DNA from: Kaistia sp. 32K
Lineage (GTDB): Bacteria; Pseudomonadota; Alphaproteobacteria; Rhizobiales; Kaistiaceae
Assembly (NCBI RefSeq): GCF_016629525.1
Contig: NZ_AP024269.1
Span: 868,001 to 932,000 of the forward strand
Reading direction: 5' to 3'
Length of the DNA stretch: 64,000 nt
Shown here one piece after another: positions 17,343-26,275 of this stretch. The notes beneath the pieces are model-generated. The model ran no database searches. It was not told the DNA's origin and saw nothing but the letters and a program-made list of their open reading frames with translations. A program made the translations under genes and the position numbers. Positions within the stretch are counted from its first letter, which is position 1. Each line of letters begins with the position of its first letter.

Positions 17343-18728
17343 GTGGCCTCTTCGGCGGCGCCGGCCGCCAGCCACGATGGGTCACGGCGCGCCTTGCAAC
17401 TGCGCGAGGTCGCGTCGGATGCCCGGCTGCCGAAGGCCGTCGATGTCGTCGTCATCGGTGGCGGCATCGTCGGCGCGTCGGCGGCCTGGCACCTGGCAAA
17501 GCGCGGCCTTTCCGTGGCGCTCTGCGAAAAGGGCGTGATCGGCGGCGAACAGTCGGGCCGGAACTGGGGCTGGTGCCGCAACACGCTGCGCCATCCCGCC
17601 GAAATCCCGCTGATGCAGCAGAGCATGCGCGACTGGCGCGATCTGGCCGTGTTCGGCGCGCTCGACACCGGCTTCCGCACGAGCGGGATCCTCTATTCGT
17701 CAGGGCGCAACCGCAACGACGAGGCAAGCTATGACGCCTGGCTCGCCTCGGTCGCGCGATACGGCCTCGATTCCCGGATGGTCACGGCTGCCGAAGTCGC
17801 CGGCCTCGTGCCCGGCGGCGCCGGCGCGGCTGTTGGCGGGCTGTACACCGCCTCCGATGGCGGCGCCGAGCCGGACCGGGCGACGGCCGTGATCGCCGAG
17901 GCCGCGCGGAACCTGGGGGCCAGCCTCCATGCGGAATGCGCGGTCCGGAGCCTCGAATTGCAGGGCGGCGAGCTTTCCGGGGTCGTCACCGAACAGGGGC
18001 GGATCGAATGCCGGGCCGTGCTGCTGGCCGCTGGCGTCTGGTCGCGTCTCTTCGCCGGCAATCTCGGCATCGACCTGCCGCAGCTGAAGGTCATGGGCTC
18101 GGTGATGCGGACGCATCCGCTGCCGGGCGGCCCCGACGTCTCGGTTGCCGGGCGGCGGTTCGGATGGCGGAAGCGCCGGGATGGCGGCTACACCGTCTCG
18201 CAGGCCGACGCCACGATCTTCGACATCGTTCCGGACAGCTTCCGGTTGCTGTCCGATTTTCGCCCGGCCTTCGCCACCGGCCTGCGCAGCCTGCGGCTTC
18301 GGATCGGGCGGCGCTTCGTCGAGGAGGCGCGCCTCGCCCGGCGCTGGCAGGCTGACGAGATCACGCCCTTCGAACAGGTCCGCATCGCCGATCCGGAGCC
18401 GGCCGAGCGGGTGCTGCAGGAAGCGGTGAGGGCGATTTCCGCCGCCTATCCGGTATTCGCCGGCATGCGCATTGCCGGCCAGTGGGGCGGGCTCATCGAC
18501 GTGATGCCGGATGCGCTGCCGGTGATCGGCCCGGTCCTTTCGATACCCGGTCTCTTCATGGCAACCGGCTTCTCCGGCCATGGCTTCGGCATCGGTCCGG
18601 GCGCCGGCCGGCTCGCGGCCGAGCTGATCCATGGCGACGCGCCCTGCGTCGATCCGGAGGCCTTCCGCCTCGAGCGGTTCCGCCGCGCGCAGTCCGGGTC
18701 GCCCCGCGCCTACGGAACGTCCGGATGA
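17343..18728 (+). CDS. FAD-dependent oxidoreductase (DAO family)
   Basis: A 461-residue D-amino-acid-oxidase-fold protein with a GTG start 2 bases after hyuB. FAD motif VVVIGGGIVGASAAWHLAKRGLSVALCEK is at about residues 35-63, the substrate-domain SGRNWGWCRNTLRHP follows, and the C-terminal GLFMATGFSGHGFGIGPGAGRLAAELI closes the FAD site. Such enzymes oxidise amino acids or secondary amines such as glycine, sarcosine or dimethylglycine. Together with the divergent oxidase it gives two amine-oxidising enzymes around hyuAB. Substrate unknown. Confidence 0.85.
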   Translation: MASSAAPAASHDGSRRALQLREVASDARLPKAVDVVVIGGGIVGASAAWHLAKRGLSVALCEKGVIGGEQSGRNWGWCRNTLRHPAEIPLMQQSMRDWRDLAVFGALDTGFRTSGILYSSGRNRNDEASYDAWLASVARYGLDSRMVTAAEVAGLVPGGAGAAVGGLYTASDGGAEPDRATAVIAEAARNLGASLHAECAVRSLELQGGELSGVVTEQGRIECRAVLLAAGVWSRLFAGNLGIDLPQLKVMGSVMRTHPLPGGPDVSVAGRRFGWRKRRDGGYTVSQADATIFDIVPDSFRLLSDFRPAFATGLRSLRLRIGRRFVEEARLARRWQADEITPFEQVRIADPEPAERVLQEAVRAISAAYPVFAGMRIAGQWGGLIDVMPDALPVIGPVLSIPGLFMATGFSGHGFGIGPGAGRLAAELIHGDAPCVDPEAFRLERFRRAQSGSPRAYGTSG

Positions 18729-18808
18729 GCGCGGTTCCCGGGTTCCGGCCAGGAGAAAGCGCTGGCACCGGATCACCGGAAGTGTCAACATACGCAATAG
18801 AGTATCAT

Positions 18809-18819
18809 TATTTGGAACG
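18809..18819 (+). promoter_or_regulatory. Candidate IclR-regulon site 2
   Basis: TATTTGGAACG, 111 bases upstream of the ATG at 18931 in the only gap between the hyu operon and the next gene. Matches nine of eleven positions of the TATTTGGAATA pattern. Confidence 0.5.
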
Positions 18820-18930
18820 TCTATCCTGCATCGATATCGGCGCCAGGCGCGCGGGATTTCTCCCGCGGCGCGATGCGAGCGCTGCGACGCTGGGATGTGA
18901 CGGGACCACCATCGAGTTGAGAAAGCCGGA

Positions 18931-20526
18931 ATGAAGTATGATGTCGTCATCGTCGGGGCGGGCCATAACGGTCTCGTCTGCGGTGCCTATCTGGCCAAGG
19001 CTGGATTGAAGGTCTGCGTGCTCGAGCGGCGCGGACAGGTCGGCGGCGCCTGCGTGACCGAGGAAGTCTGGCCGGGCTACAAGGTCAGCACCGCCGCGCA
19101 CATGCTGGGCCTGCTGCAGCCGCGCGTGATCCTCGATCTCGAACTGCAGAAGTTCGGCTACGAAGTCCTGACGACGCCGCCGATCGTCCAGCCGATCGAG
19201 GGCGTCGGGCCGGTCGTGCTCTGGCGCGAGACCGATCGCCTGGTGAAGCAGTTCGCGCGCTTCTCGCAGAAGGACGCCGCCGCCTATCCCGAATACATCG
19301 CCCATTTGGCGCGGCTCGGGCCTGTCTTCCGGCAATTGATGTGGGAGATCCCGTTCGATCCGAGCCGGCTCACGGTCGGCAATCTCCGCGATGCCGCCCT
19401 GTTCGCCTGGCGCAACAAGGGGCTGGTCGGCCGCTTCCACGAGGTGGCGGACCTGCTCACCATGAGCGCCTACGACTATCTGAGCCGCTGGTTCGAGTCC
19501 GACGCGGTCAAGGCGATCCTCGGCTACTACCCGGCCGGCGGTTCTGGCCAGAGCGTCGGCTTCCATACCGAAGGCACGGCCTATTTCCTGCTGCGCGGCT
19601 ATCTGCGCGACAACAACACGGCGGCCGGCGGCACGGGCCTGGTGCGGGGCGGCATGGGCACCGTCAGCGACGCGATCGCGCGCTCGGGCGCCCGCTTCGG
19701 CATGGAGACGCGGGTTGACGCTGAAGTTGCCCGCATCCTCGTCCGCGACGGCAAGGCCGAGGGCGTGGTGCTGGCGAATGGCGAGGAGATCCGCGCCCGG
19801 CTGGTCGTCTCGAACGCCTCGGCCCGGCACACCTTCCTGAACCTCGTCGACGAGGCGGCGCTGTCGGACGAATTCCTCGGCGGTATCCGCAGCTTCGGCG
19901 GCAGGGCGACGGCCTTCAAGGTGCATCTCGCCGTGACGGAACTGCCGAAATGGGACGGGATCGAGGCCTCCGGCTTTGGCCCGGGAGACCCTTCCCAGGT
20001 CACGATCGCGCCGAGCGTCGCTTATCTCGAGCAGGCCTTCGCGGATCTGCAGGCCGGGGTGCCGTCGCGCCGGCCCTATCTCACCGTGCAGGCGCCGAGT
20101 GTGGTGGATCCGAGCCTCGCTCCGGCGGGGCATCACCTGATGAGCATCTATGGTGGCCACATCCCCACCGGCCCCGGCGCCGACCAGGGCGAGGACACCA
20201 AGGAAGCCGTCCTGAACCGCGTGCTGGAGACGATCCGGATCTTCGCGCCCGGCTGGTCAGGCGCCTATCTGCACAAGCAGGTCATGCTGGCGGCCGATTA
20301 CGAGGCGGCCTTCGGCCTGCCCGGCGGCAATCCGCACCACGCCGATCTGACGCTGAGCCAGCTCTTCTTCCGCCGCCCGGCGCCGCGCTTCTCCGATCAC
20401 TCCACGCCCGTGCGCGACCTCTATCTCTCCAGCGCCTCCAACCATCCGGGCGGCGGCGTCACGGGTATTCCCGGCTACAACGCCGCCCGCGTCGTGCTGA
20501 AGCGGCTGGGGCGAAAAGCCGGCTGA
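18931..20526 (+). CDS. Phytoene-desaturase-like / PYROXD2-type FAD oxidoreductase
   Basis: A 531-residue flavoprotein beginning MKYDVVIVGAGHNGLVCGAYLAKAG, the dinucleotide motif of the CrtI-like amine oxidase superfamily. The internal YPAGGSGQSVGFHTEGTAYFLL and GLVRGGMGTVSDAIA segments and the C-terminal LYLSSASNHPGGGVTGIPGYNAARVVL are typical of the PYROXD2-like branch. That branch is not tied to carotenoids and is mostly uncharacterised. No carotenoid genes are nearby. It presumably desaturates or oxidises an intermediate of the local pathway. Confidence 0.82.
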   Translation: MKYDVVIVGAGHNGLVCGAYLAKAGLKVCVLERRGQVGGACVTEEVWPGYKVSTAAHMLGLLQPRVILDLELQKFGYEVLTTPPIVQPIEGVGPVVLWRETDRLVKQFARFSQKDAAAYPEYIAHLARLGPVFRQLMWEIPFDPSRLTVGNLRDAALFAWRNKGLVGRFHEVADLLTMSAYDYLSRWFESDAVKAILGYYPAGGSGQSVGFHTEGTAYFLLRGYLRDNNTAAGGTGLVRGGMGTVSDAIARSGARFGMETRVDAEVARILVRDGKAEGVVLANGEEIRARLVVSNASARHTFLNLVDEAALSDEFLGGIRSFGGRATAFKVHLAVTELPKWDGIEASGFGPGDPSQVTIAPSVAYLEQAFADLQAGVPSRRPYLTVQAPSVVDPSLAPAGHHLMSIYGGHIPTGPGADQGEDTKEAVLNRVLETIRIFAPGWSGAYLHKQVMLAADYEAAFGLPGGNPHHADLTLSQLFFRRPAPRFSDHSTPVRDLYLSSASNHPGGGVTGIPGYNAARVVLKRLGRKAG

Positions 20527-20610
20527 AGGGGACGGTGCGCCCGATAGAAGACGACAATCGCAGGTTTAGCCGCTCGGAAACGCGCGCCCGCTAAATGGAG
20601 GCGCGTTTCA

Positions 20611-20621
20611 CATATTGGAAT
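20611..20621 (+). promoter_or_regulatory. Candidate IclR-regulon site 3 (autoregulation)
   Basis: TATTGGAATTT, a shortened match to the recurring element, 105 bases upstream of the IclR gene start at 20726. Its location would fit autoregulation. Confidence 0.4.
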
Positions 20622-20725
20622 TTCGCGCCGGGCGCGCTACAGCCTTTCGACAGGACGGATGGGATTTCCGGCGGCGAATCGGGAGAGACGCTCCGGTTGG
20701 CCGATGTCGATGTGGGGAGGCTGGC

Positions 20726-21553
20726 ATGGAAACGACGGTCGTCAAAGGCTTCAAGGTGCTGGAAGCGCTGGCGCGCAGCCCGGGCAGCCGCACGCTGACC
20801 GACCTCGCCGCCGAATGCGGCATGAGCAAGAGCAACGTCCATCGCCTGCTGCGCACGCTCGAAGAGTGCGGTTATGTCGGGCGCGATGTCGACGCCAGGA
20901 CCTACCGCGCGACGCTCCGACTCTGGGAACTCGGCGTTCGCGTCTATTCGCGGCTCGACCTCAGGACCTATGCCGTCCGCCATCTGCGCGAGCTCGCCGA
21001 ACTGACCGAGGAAACCACCCATCTCTCCGTCTTCGACGGGGAGGGCGTCCTCTATCTCGACAAGGTCGACGGCATCCATGCCGTGCGCACCTATGTGAAC
21101 GTCGGCGACCGCGCGCCGGCCTATTGCTCCTCGACCGGCAAGGCGATCCTGGCCTATCTGCCGGACGAGACGATCCGCCGCGTCAGCAGCGATCTGAAGC
21201 CGTTCACGGAGAATACGGTGCGCACGCCGGCGCAGCTCCGCGCCGATCTCGAGCTGATCCGGCAGCGCGGCTATTCCGAGACGCGGGGCGAATATCGCCC
21301 CGGCGTGCTCGGCTTCTCGGCGGCGATCCGCAGCCCGTCCGGAGAGCCGCTCGGCGCGATCGGCGTCGCCGGCCCGGAGGAGCGCATGCAGTTGCGCGAT
21401 CTCGACGCGACGATCGCGGCCGTGCTGACCGCCGCCCGCCGCATCGAGGCCGATCTAGGTTTCGGCCCGACGCCCTCGCTCGGCGAGACGGAGCCGGTCA
21501 AAGCCGCTGCGAAATCCACTGCCAAACCGCGCCGCAAGGCGGCCGCCGAGTAG
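20726..21553 (+). CDS. IclR-family transcriptional regulator
   Basis: A 275-residue regulator. The N-terminal winged HTH (GFKVLEALARSPGSRTLTDLAAECGMSKSNVHRLLRTLEECGYV) covers about residues 8-52, and the GAF-like ligand domain contains YLDKVDGIHAVRTYV, SSTGKAILAYLP and GYSETRGEYRPGVLGFSAAI. ATG 20726 has GGGGAGG upstream; the longer frame from 20615 lacks homology. The tail (KAAAKSTAKPRRKAAAE) is Lys/Ala/Pro-rich, unusual for the family, and may add nonspecific DNA affinity. As the only regulator in the 11.8-31.8 kb cluster it is the natural candidate for the repeated promoter element. Confidence 0.92.
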   Translation: METTVVKGFKVLEALARSPGSRTLTDLAAECGMSKSNVHRLLRTLEECGYVGRDVDARTYRATLRLWELGVRVYSRLDLRTYAVRHLRELAELTEETTHLSVFDGEGVLYLDKVDGIHAVRTYVNVGDRAPAYCSSTGKAILAYLPDETIRRVSSDLKPFTENTVRTPAQLRADLELIRQRGYSETRGEYRPGVLGFSAAIRSPSGEPLGAIGVAGPEERMQLRDLDATIAAVLTAARRIEADLGFGPTPSLGETEPVKAAAKSTAKPRRKAAAE

Positions 21554-21575
21554 GGCGGCCGCGGCAGGCGGGGAA

Positions 21576-22769
21576 CTAGACCTTCGAGAGCTTCCGTTCG
21601 GGATCGAAGAACGGCATCGGCACGACAGTCGCGTCGAGCCTGCGATCCTCCGCCACCACGCGGAGCGCGGTGCCGTGCCGGGTCGCGGGCGTCTCCAGGA
21701 AGGCGATCGCGATGGGGTGGCCGAGTTCGTGGGAGTACGACGCGGAGGTGACGTAGCCGACATCGCGGCCGTCCAGCGTCACGCGATCGCCGTCGATCGG
21801 GATTTCCGGGCCGGCGAGGGTAAGGCCGGCGAGCTGGGTTGCCGGCTGCTCCTTCTTGGCGCGGATCAGCAGGTCCTTGGCGCGGTAGTCGCCCTTCGTC
21901 TCGCTGATCATCCAGCCGAGGCCGACCTGGGCCGGGTTGTGCTGCCAGTCGAAGTCGTGGCCGAAATTGAGGATCGACGCCTCCATCCGGCGCAGGTTCA
22001 GCGCGCGGCTGCCGGCGAGCTTGACGCCGGCCGGACGGCTGTGGTCCCAGAGATCGGCGAAGAACTTCGCGCCGTGCTCGACGGGGACGTAGATGTCGTA
22101 GCCGAGCTCCGCCGTGTAGCCGGTGCGGGAAATGACGACCGGCGCGCCGCACACCTCGGTCTCCACCGACCAGTAGAAGGGAAGGGCGGAGAGATCGGCG
22201 GCGGTGACCTTCTGCAGGATCTCGCGCGATTTCGGGCCCTGGATGCTGGCGACGTGGATCGTGTCGAGATGGCTGGTGATCGTCACGCGCTTGCCCTGCG
22301 CGTTGGCATAGATCCAGCACTCGGAATTGCCGGGACCACCGATCCACCAGAACTTCTCGGCCGAGAAGCGGACGAGCACGGCGTCCTCGACGATGCCGCC
22401 GAAGTCGTAGCACATGATGGCGTAGTAGCACTGGCCGTCCTTCATGCGCGTCAGGTCGCGCGGGACGAGGCTGTCCATCAGCGCCAGCGCATCCGGGCCG
22501 GCGATCTCGATGATCTCCTCGCCGGTGACGTCCCAGAGCCCGGCGACCTTCCGGCAGGCCCAGTATTCCTCGACCGCGTCGGTGAACTGGTCCGGCTTCA
22601 GATAGGTGTTGTGCAGCTTGAAGTCCGTCGCGATGGCGCCGATCGTCGGATAGAAGGCCGTCCGCTTGAGGCCCGACCGCGACCGCATGCCGGTGCGCGC
22701 ATAGGGAGGCGCGCCGGTTATGCAGGCGAACTCGGTGCGCTTGAAGGGCCTGTCTCTCTCGATATCCAT
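21576..22769 (-). CDS. Aminomethyltransferase (GcvT-like) folate-dependent protein
   Basis: A 397-residue GcvT-family protein, likely tetrahydrofolate-dependent C1 transfer or demethylation. N-terminal YWACRKVAGLWDVTGEEIIEIAGPDALALMD and the internal VVISRTGYTAELGYDIYVP with GSRALNLRRMEASIL are characteristic of the fold (the RTGYTGE-type motif and RxEA segment). The C-terminal barrel ends with VGYVTSASYSHELGHPIAIAFLE. Since the genome would have a separate gcvT in a gcvTHP operon and none is seen here, this is probably a specialised demethylase that takes a methyl from an N- or S-methyl compound. It overlaps the upstream ATPase stop by one base. Confidence 0.85.
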   Translation of the reverse strand: MDIERDRPFKRTEFACITGAPPYARTGMRSRSGLKRTAFYPTIGAIATDFKLHNTYLKPDQFTDAVEEYWACRKVAGLWDVTGEEIIEIAGPDALALMDSLVPRDLTRMKDGQCYYAIMCYDFGGIVEDAVLVRFSAEKFWWIGGPGNSECWIYANAQGKRVTITSHLDTIHVASIQGPKSREILQKVTAADLSALPFYWSVETEVCGAPVVISRTGYTAELGYDIYVPVEHGAKFFADLWDHSRPAGVKLAGSRALNLRRMEASILNFGHDFDWQHNPAQVGLGWMISETKGDYRAKDLLIRAKKEQPATQLAGLTLAGPEIPIDGDRVTLDGRDVGYVTSASYSHELGHPIAIAFLETPATRHGTALRVVAEDRRLDATVVPMPFFDPERKLSKV

Positions 22770-24448
22770 CAGGGTCTCCGTTGGGGCGGCGGCGTGGTCG
22801 CGGAAAGGTCGGCGCCGATCCGTGGCACGGCATTGAGCAATTGGGCGGTATAGGGGCTGGAGGGCGCGCGGAGCGTCGTCTCCGTGTCGCCGATCTCGCA
22901 GAAGGCGCCGCCGTTCAGCACGCCGATCTCCTGGGCGAACCAGCGGACGACCGCGAGGTCATGCGAAATGAACAGGTAGGTAAGGCCGCGCTCCCGCTGC
23001 AGCGTCTCCAGTAGCTCCAGAATGGAGGCCTGCACGGAGACGTCGAGGGCGGAGAGGATCTCGTCGCAGATGATCAGATCCGGATCGGCCGCCAGCGCCC
23101 GGGCGATGGCGACGCGTTGGCGCTCGCCACCGGAGAGCTGGTGCGGACGGCGGTTCGCATAGGCGGGATCGAGCCGAACCGCCTCAAGCAGCTCGGCGAC
23201 GCGTGCCTCCCGCGCTTTGGCGTCGAGCGTGCCGAACATCCGGAGCGGTCGCGCGAGGATGCTGCGCACGGTCTTGCGGGGATTGAGCGAGCTGTCGGGG
23301 TTCTGGAAGATGATCTGGATCTTCTGGCGCTGCAGCACGGGCCGCCGCTGCGCCAGCGCCGCCACCGGCGCGCCGCCGAAGCGGATCGTGCCGAGGCGGG
23401 GGCGCGACAGCCCGGCCACCGCGCGGGCGATGCTCGACTTGCCGCTGCCGCTTTCGCCGATCAGGGCGAAGGTCCTGCCGCGCGCCACGCTGAAGCTCAC
23501 GCCCTTCACGGTGTCGGAGCCAGGCGGATATTTGCCGAGGCCGAGCAGGCGCCGGTTGGCGTAGCAGATCGAGAGGTTTTCGACTTCGAGCAGGGGCTTC
23601 GTCGAGCCGGTTTCGGCCGGAGGGGCGGCGGGTCGGTTGGGCGGCGGCACGTCGATGCGCGGGATCGCCGCGATCAGCCGGCGCGTATAGTCGTGCGCCG
23701 GACGTTCGAACAGGGCGGTGGCATCGGCTTCCTCGACGAGCTTGCCCCTCTGCATGACGGCGACCCGCTCGCAGATCTGCGAGAGCGAGGCGAGGTCGTG
23801 GCTGACATAGAGCATCGAGACGCCGGTCTCGCGTTTCAGCGTGGCGAGGAGCTCGAGGATGCGCTTCTGCGTCGTCACGTCGAGCCCGGTGGTCGGCTCG
23901 TCCAGGATGATCAGGTCGGGGCGGCAGGCGAGGGCGATCGCGATGGCGACGCGCTGCTGCTGGCCGCCCGAGAGCTCATGCGGATAGCGGCGCGCGGCCT
24001 CTGCCGGCTGCGGGATGCCGACCTGCTCCAGAAGCTCCACGACGCGCGCGGAAACGCCCTGCGGCGCGGCGACGGAATGGTAGGTCAGCATCTCGCCGAT
24101 CTGGCGGCCGACCCGCATCGACGGCGTCAGGCTCGCCATCGGGTTCTGCGGCACGAAGCCGATCGAGCGTCCGCGCAGCGCGAGCAGCTCGGGCTGCGGC
24201 AATTCGAAGACGTCGCGGCCGCGAAACAGAACCTGGCCGCCGCCGATCCGGCTCGCCCCGCGCTTTTCGCCCATCAGGCAATAGGCGACGGTGGTCTTGC
24301 CGCTGCCCGACTCGCCGGCAAGGCCGAGGGCCTCGCCGCTGGCGATCTCGAGCGAGACGTCGTCGACGGCGCGCGTCCAGCTGTCCCCGCCGAAATAGTC
24401 GACGGAGAGGTTCTTCAGCTGCGCGACGGGTTGCGGTGAAGCGGTCAC
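22769..24448 (-). CDS. Peptide-type ABC transporter ATPase, fused DppD-DppF
   Basis: A 559-residue protein with two full ABC domains. Domain 1 has [14 protein letters not shown] (about residues 37-50), [15 protein letters not shown] and LDEPTTGLD. Domain 2 has [29 protein letters not shown] and a Walker [10 protein letters not shown]. The GTG at 24448 overlaps the permease stop by 4 bases; the longer upstream frame is a shadow of the permease. Fusion of the two ATPase subunits is common in proteobacterial peptide, glutathione and opine importers. Confidence 0.92.
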   Translation of the reverse strand: MTASPQPVAQLKNLSVDYFGGDSWTRAVDDVSLEIASGEALGLAGESGSGKTTVAYCLMGEKRGASRIGGGQVLFRGRDVFELPQPELLALRGRSIGFVPQNPMASLTPSMRVGRQIGEMLTYHSVAAPQGVSARVVELLEQVGIPQPAEAARRYPHELSGGQQQRVAIAIALACRPDLIILDEPTTGLDVTTQKRILELLATLKRETGVSMLYVSHDLASLSQICERVAVMQRGKLVEEADATALFERPAHDYTRRLIAAIPRIDVPPPNRPAAPPAETGSTKPLLEVENLSICYANRRLLGLGKYPPGSDTVKGVSFSVARGRTFALIGESGSGKSSIARAVAGLSRPRLGTIRFGGAPVAALAQRRPVLQRQKIQIIFQNPDSSLNPRKTVRSILARPLRMFGTLDAKAREARVAELLEAVRLDPAYANRRPHQLSGGERQRVAIARALAADPDLIICDEILSALDVSVQASILELLETLQRERGLTYLFISHDLAVVRWFAQEIGVLNGGAFCEIGDTETTLRAPSSPYTAQLLNAVPRIGADLSATTPPPQRRP

Positions 24449-25326
24449 TTCGCCCCCGATGTGCGATGGCCGGGATGGTCGAGCCGCCGCGACAGCCCAT
24501 CCGCGAAGAGGTTGATGCCGATGATGAGGACCGCCATGACGGCGGCGGGCGCCAGAACCGGCCACAGCGAATTGGTGGCGTTGGCGCGCGCCTCGTTGAT
24601 CATCAGGCCCCATTCCGGCGTCGGTGGCGGCGCACCGAAGCCGAGGAAGCCGAGCGAGCCGATGAAGATGATGGCGAAGGCGGAGCGGATGGCGAATTCC
24701 ACCAGCAGCACGCCGAGGATGTTGGGCAGGATCTCGTGCAGGCAGATGCTGAGCGTGGTCTCGCCGCGCGCCCGCGCCGCCGCCACATAATCGTGGGTCG
24801 AGACGTTGAGCGTCGCCGCCCGCGCGACGCGGGCGACGCGCGGCACGAACAGGAACGCGACGGTCAGCACGACCAGCCACAGGCTGTTGCCGAGGGCGCT
24901 GATGATGAGCAGCGCCAGAACCAGCGTCGGAATGCTGATCAGGATGTCGATGATCCGCATGCCGAGTTCGTCGATCCAACCCCGGATGTAGCCGAGCACG
25001 ATGCCGATGAGGCCGCCGATCGCGAGCGCCAGGAAGGTCGCGGCGAAGGTCATGGTCAGCACGGAGCGCGTGCCGAGCACGACCCGGCTGAAGACGTCAC
25101 GGCCGAGATTGTCGGTGCCGAACAGGTGCTGCAGCGAGCCGCCTTCGAAGGGATTTCCGGTCAGGATCGCGGCGGCGCCATAGGGCGCCCAGAGCGGGCC
25201 GGTCAGCGCCACGCCGATATAGACGAGGATGATCGCAGCACCCACCCAGCCGCTCGCCGACAGGCCGCGCGTCGCGCGGCGAATGCCTCGCCGCCATGAC
25301 CCGATGCTGGCTTCGGAAAGGGTCAT
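24445..25326 (-). CDS. Peptide-type ABC transporter permease (DppC-like)
   Basis: A 293-residue inner-membrane permease. It has the OppC-type N-terminal helix, the periplasmic NPFEGGSLQHLFGTDNLGRDVFSRVVLGTR signature (about residues 56-86), and the EAA loop (AAARARGETTLSICLHEILPNI). It begins one base after the stop of the DppB-like gene and overlaps the ATPase start by 4 bases. Confidence 0.92.
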   Translation of the reverse strand: MTLSEASIGSWRRGIRRATRGLSASGWVGAAIILVYIGVALTGPLWAPYGAAAILTGNPFEGGSLQHLFGTDNLGRDVFSRVVLGTRSVLTMTFAATFLALAIGGLIGIVLGYIRGWIDELGMRIIDILISIPTLVLALLIISALGNSLWLVVLTVAFLFVPRVARVARAATLNVSTHDYVAAARARGETTLSICLHEILPNILGVLLVEFAIRSAFAIIFIGSLGFLGFGAPPPTPEWGLMINEARANATNSLWPVLAPAAVMAVLIIGINLFADGLSRRLDHPGHRTSGAK

Positions 25327-25327
25327 G

Positions 25328-26266
25328 TTATCGGAGCTTCGGATTGAACAGGATGATGAGGAGATCGGCGACGAGATTGGTCGCGATATAGGCGCCGGTC
25401 ATGATCATGCTGATGGCGAGGATGACGGGAATGTCCTTGTGGCCGATCGAATCCACCATCAGCCGGCCGATGCCGGGGAATTCGAACACGGCCTCGACGA
25501 CCACGACGCCGCCGATCATCCAGGCGACGTTGAGGGCGGTGATGTTGATCGCCGGGCCCAGTGCATTGGGCAGGGCGTGAAAGAGCAGCACGCGCCAGGT
25601 CGGCATGCCCTTCAGCCGCGCCATCAGGACATAGCTGGAATCGAGCACCTCGATCAGGCTCTCGCGCATCATGCGGACCGCATAGGCGGACATCGCGGCG
25701 ACGAGGGTGATCGTCGGCAGGGCGATCAGCTGCAGCAGCTCGCCGAAGCTCTTCGCCTGGCCGATCAGCGCGAGCGGCGGCAGCCAGGAAAGCTTGATGG
25801 CGAAGACCGAGATCAGCAGCAGCCCGATGACGAACTCCGGCAGGCACATGAAGACGAGGACCATGCCTGAAATGACATGGTCGGCCATCCGGCCACGGTG
25901 GATCGCCGTGATCACGCCGAGCGAGATGGAGATCGGGATGTAAAGAAGCAGCGCGAAGCCAGACAGCAGCGCCGTGTTGGCGACGCGCGACGCGATGTAG
26001 CCGAACACCGGCCGATCGGCGACGAGCGAGGTGCCGAGGTCGCCTTTCATCAGGCTCGACAGCCACAACCAGTATCGCTCTGGCGCGGACAGATGCAGGT
26101 GCATCTGCTCGCGCAGGAGCGCCAGGCCTTCCGGCGTCGCATTGCGGCCGAGAATGCGCTCGGCGGCGTCGCCGGGCAGCATCTCGACCAGCCAGAAGTT
26201 GATCGCCGACACGGCGAGAAGGCTTATCAAAGCGATCCCGATCCGTGTCAGCACTGTCCTCGACAT
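25328..26266 (-). CDS. Peptide-type ABC transporter permease (DppB-like)
   Basis: A 312-residue inner-membrane permease with the DppB/OppB architecture: N-terminal TM helix followed by the long periplasmic LPGDAAERILGRNATPEGLALLREQMHL region, and an EAA loop in SYVLMARLKGMPTWRVLLFHALPNAL. ATG 26266 is chosen; an in-frame TTG at 26272 is possible. It follows the binding-protein gene within about ten bases. Confidence 0.9.
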   Translation of the reverse strand: MSRTVLTRIGIALISLLAVSAINFWLVEMLPGDAAERILGRNATPEGLALLREQMHLHLSAPERYWLWLSSLMKGDLGTSLVADRPVFGYIASRVANTALLSGFALLLYIPISISLGVITAIHRGRMADHVISGMVLVFMCLPEFVIGLLLISVFAIKLSWLPPLALIGQAKSFGELLQLIALPTITLVAAMSAYAVRMMRESLIEVLDSSYVLMARLKGMPTWRVLLFHALPNALGPAINITALNVAWMIGGVVVVEAVFEFPGIGRLMVDSIGHKDIPVILAISMIMTGAYIATNLVADLLIILFNPKLR

Positions 26267-26275
26267 CGACAAGGG

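Noticed and set aside
15253..17385. 710-codon minus-strand ORF antisense to hyuB
   Set aside because: Same reasoning: it mirrors the real gene codon for codon and has no recognisable domain.
22769..24979. 736-codon frame reading into the fused ATPase
   Set aside because: The first 177 codons are a shadow of the DppC-like permease; the real ATPase starts at GTG 24448, overlapping the permease stop.
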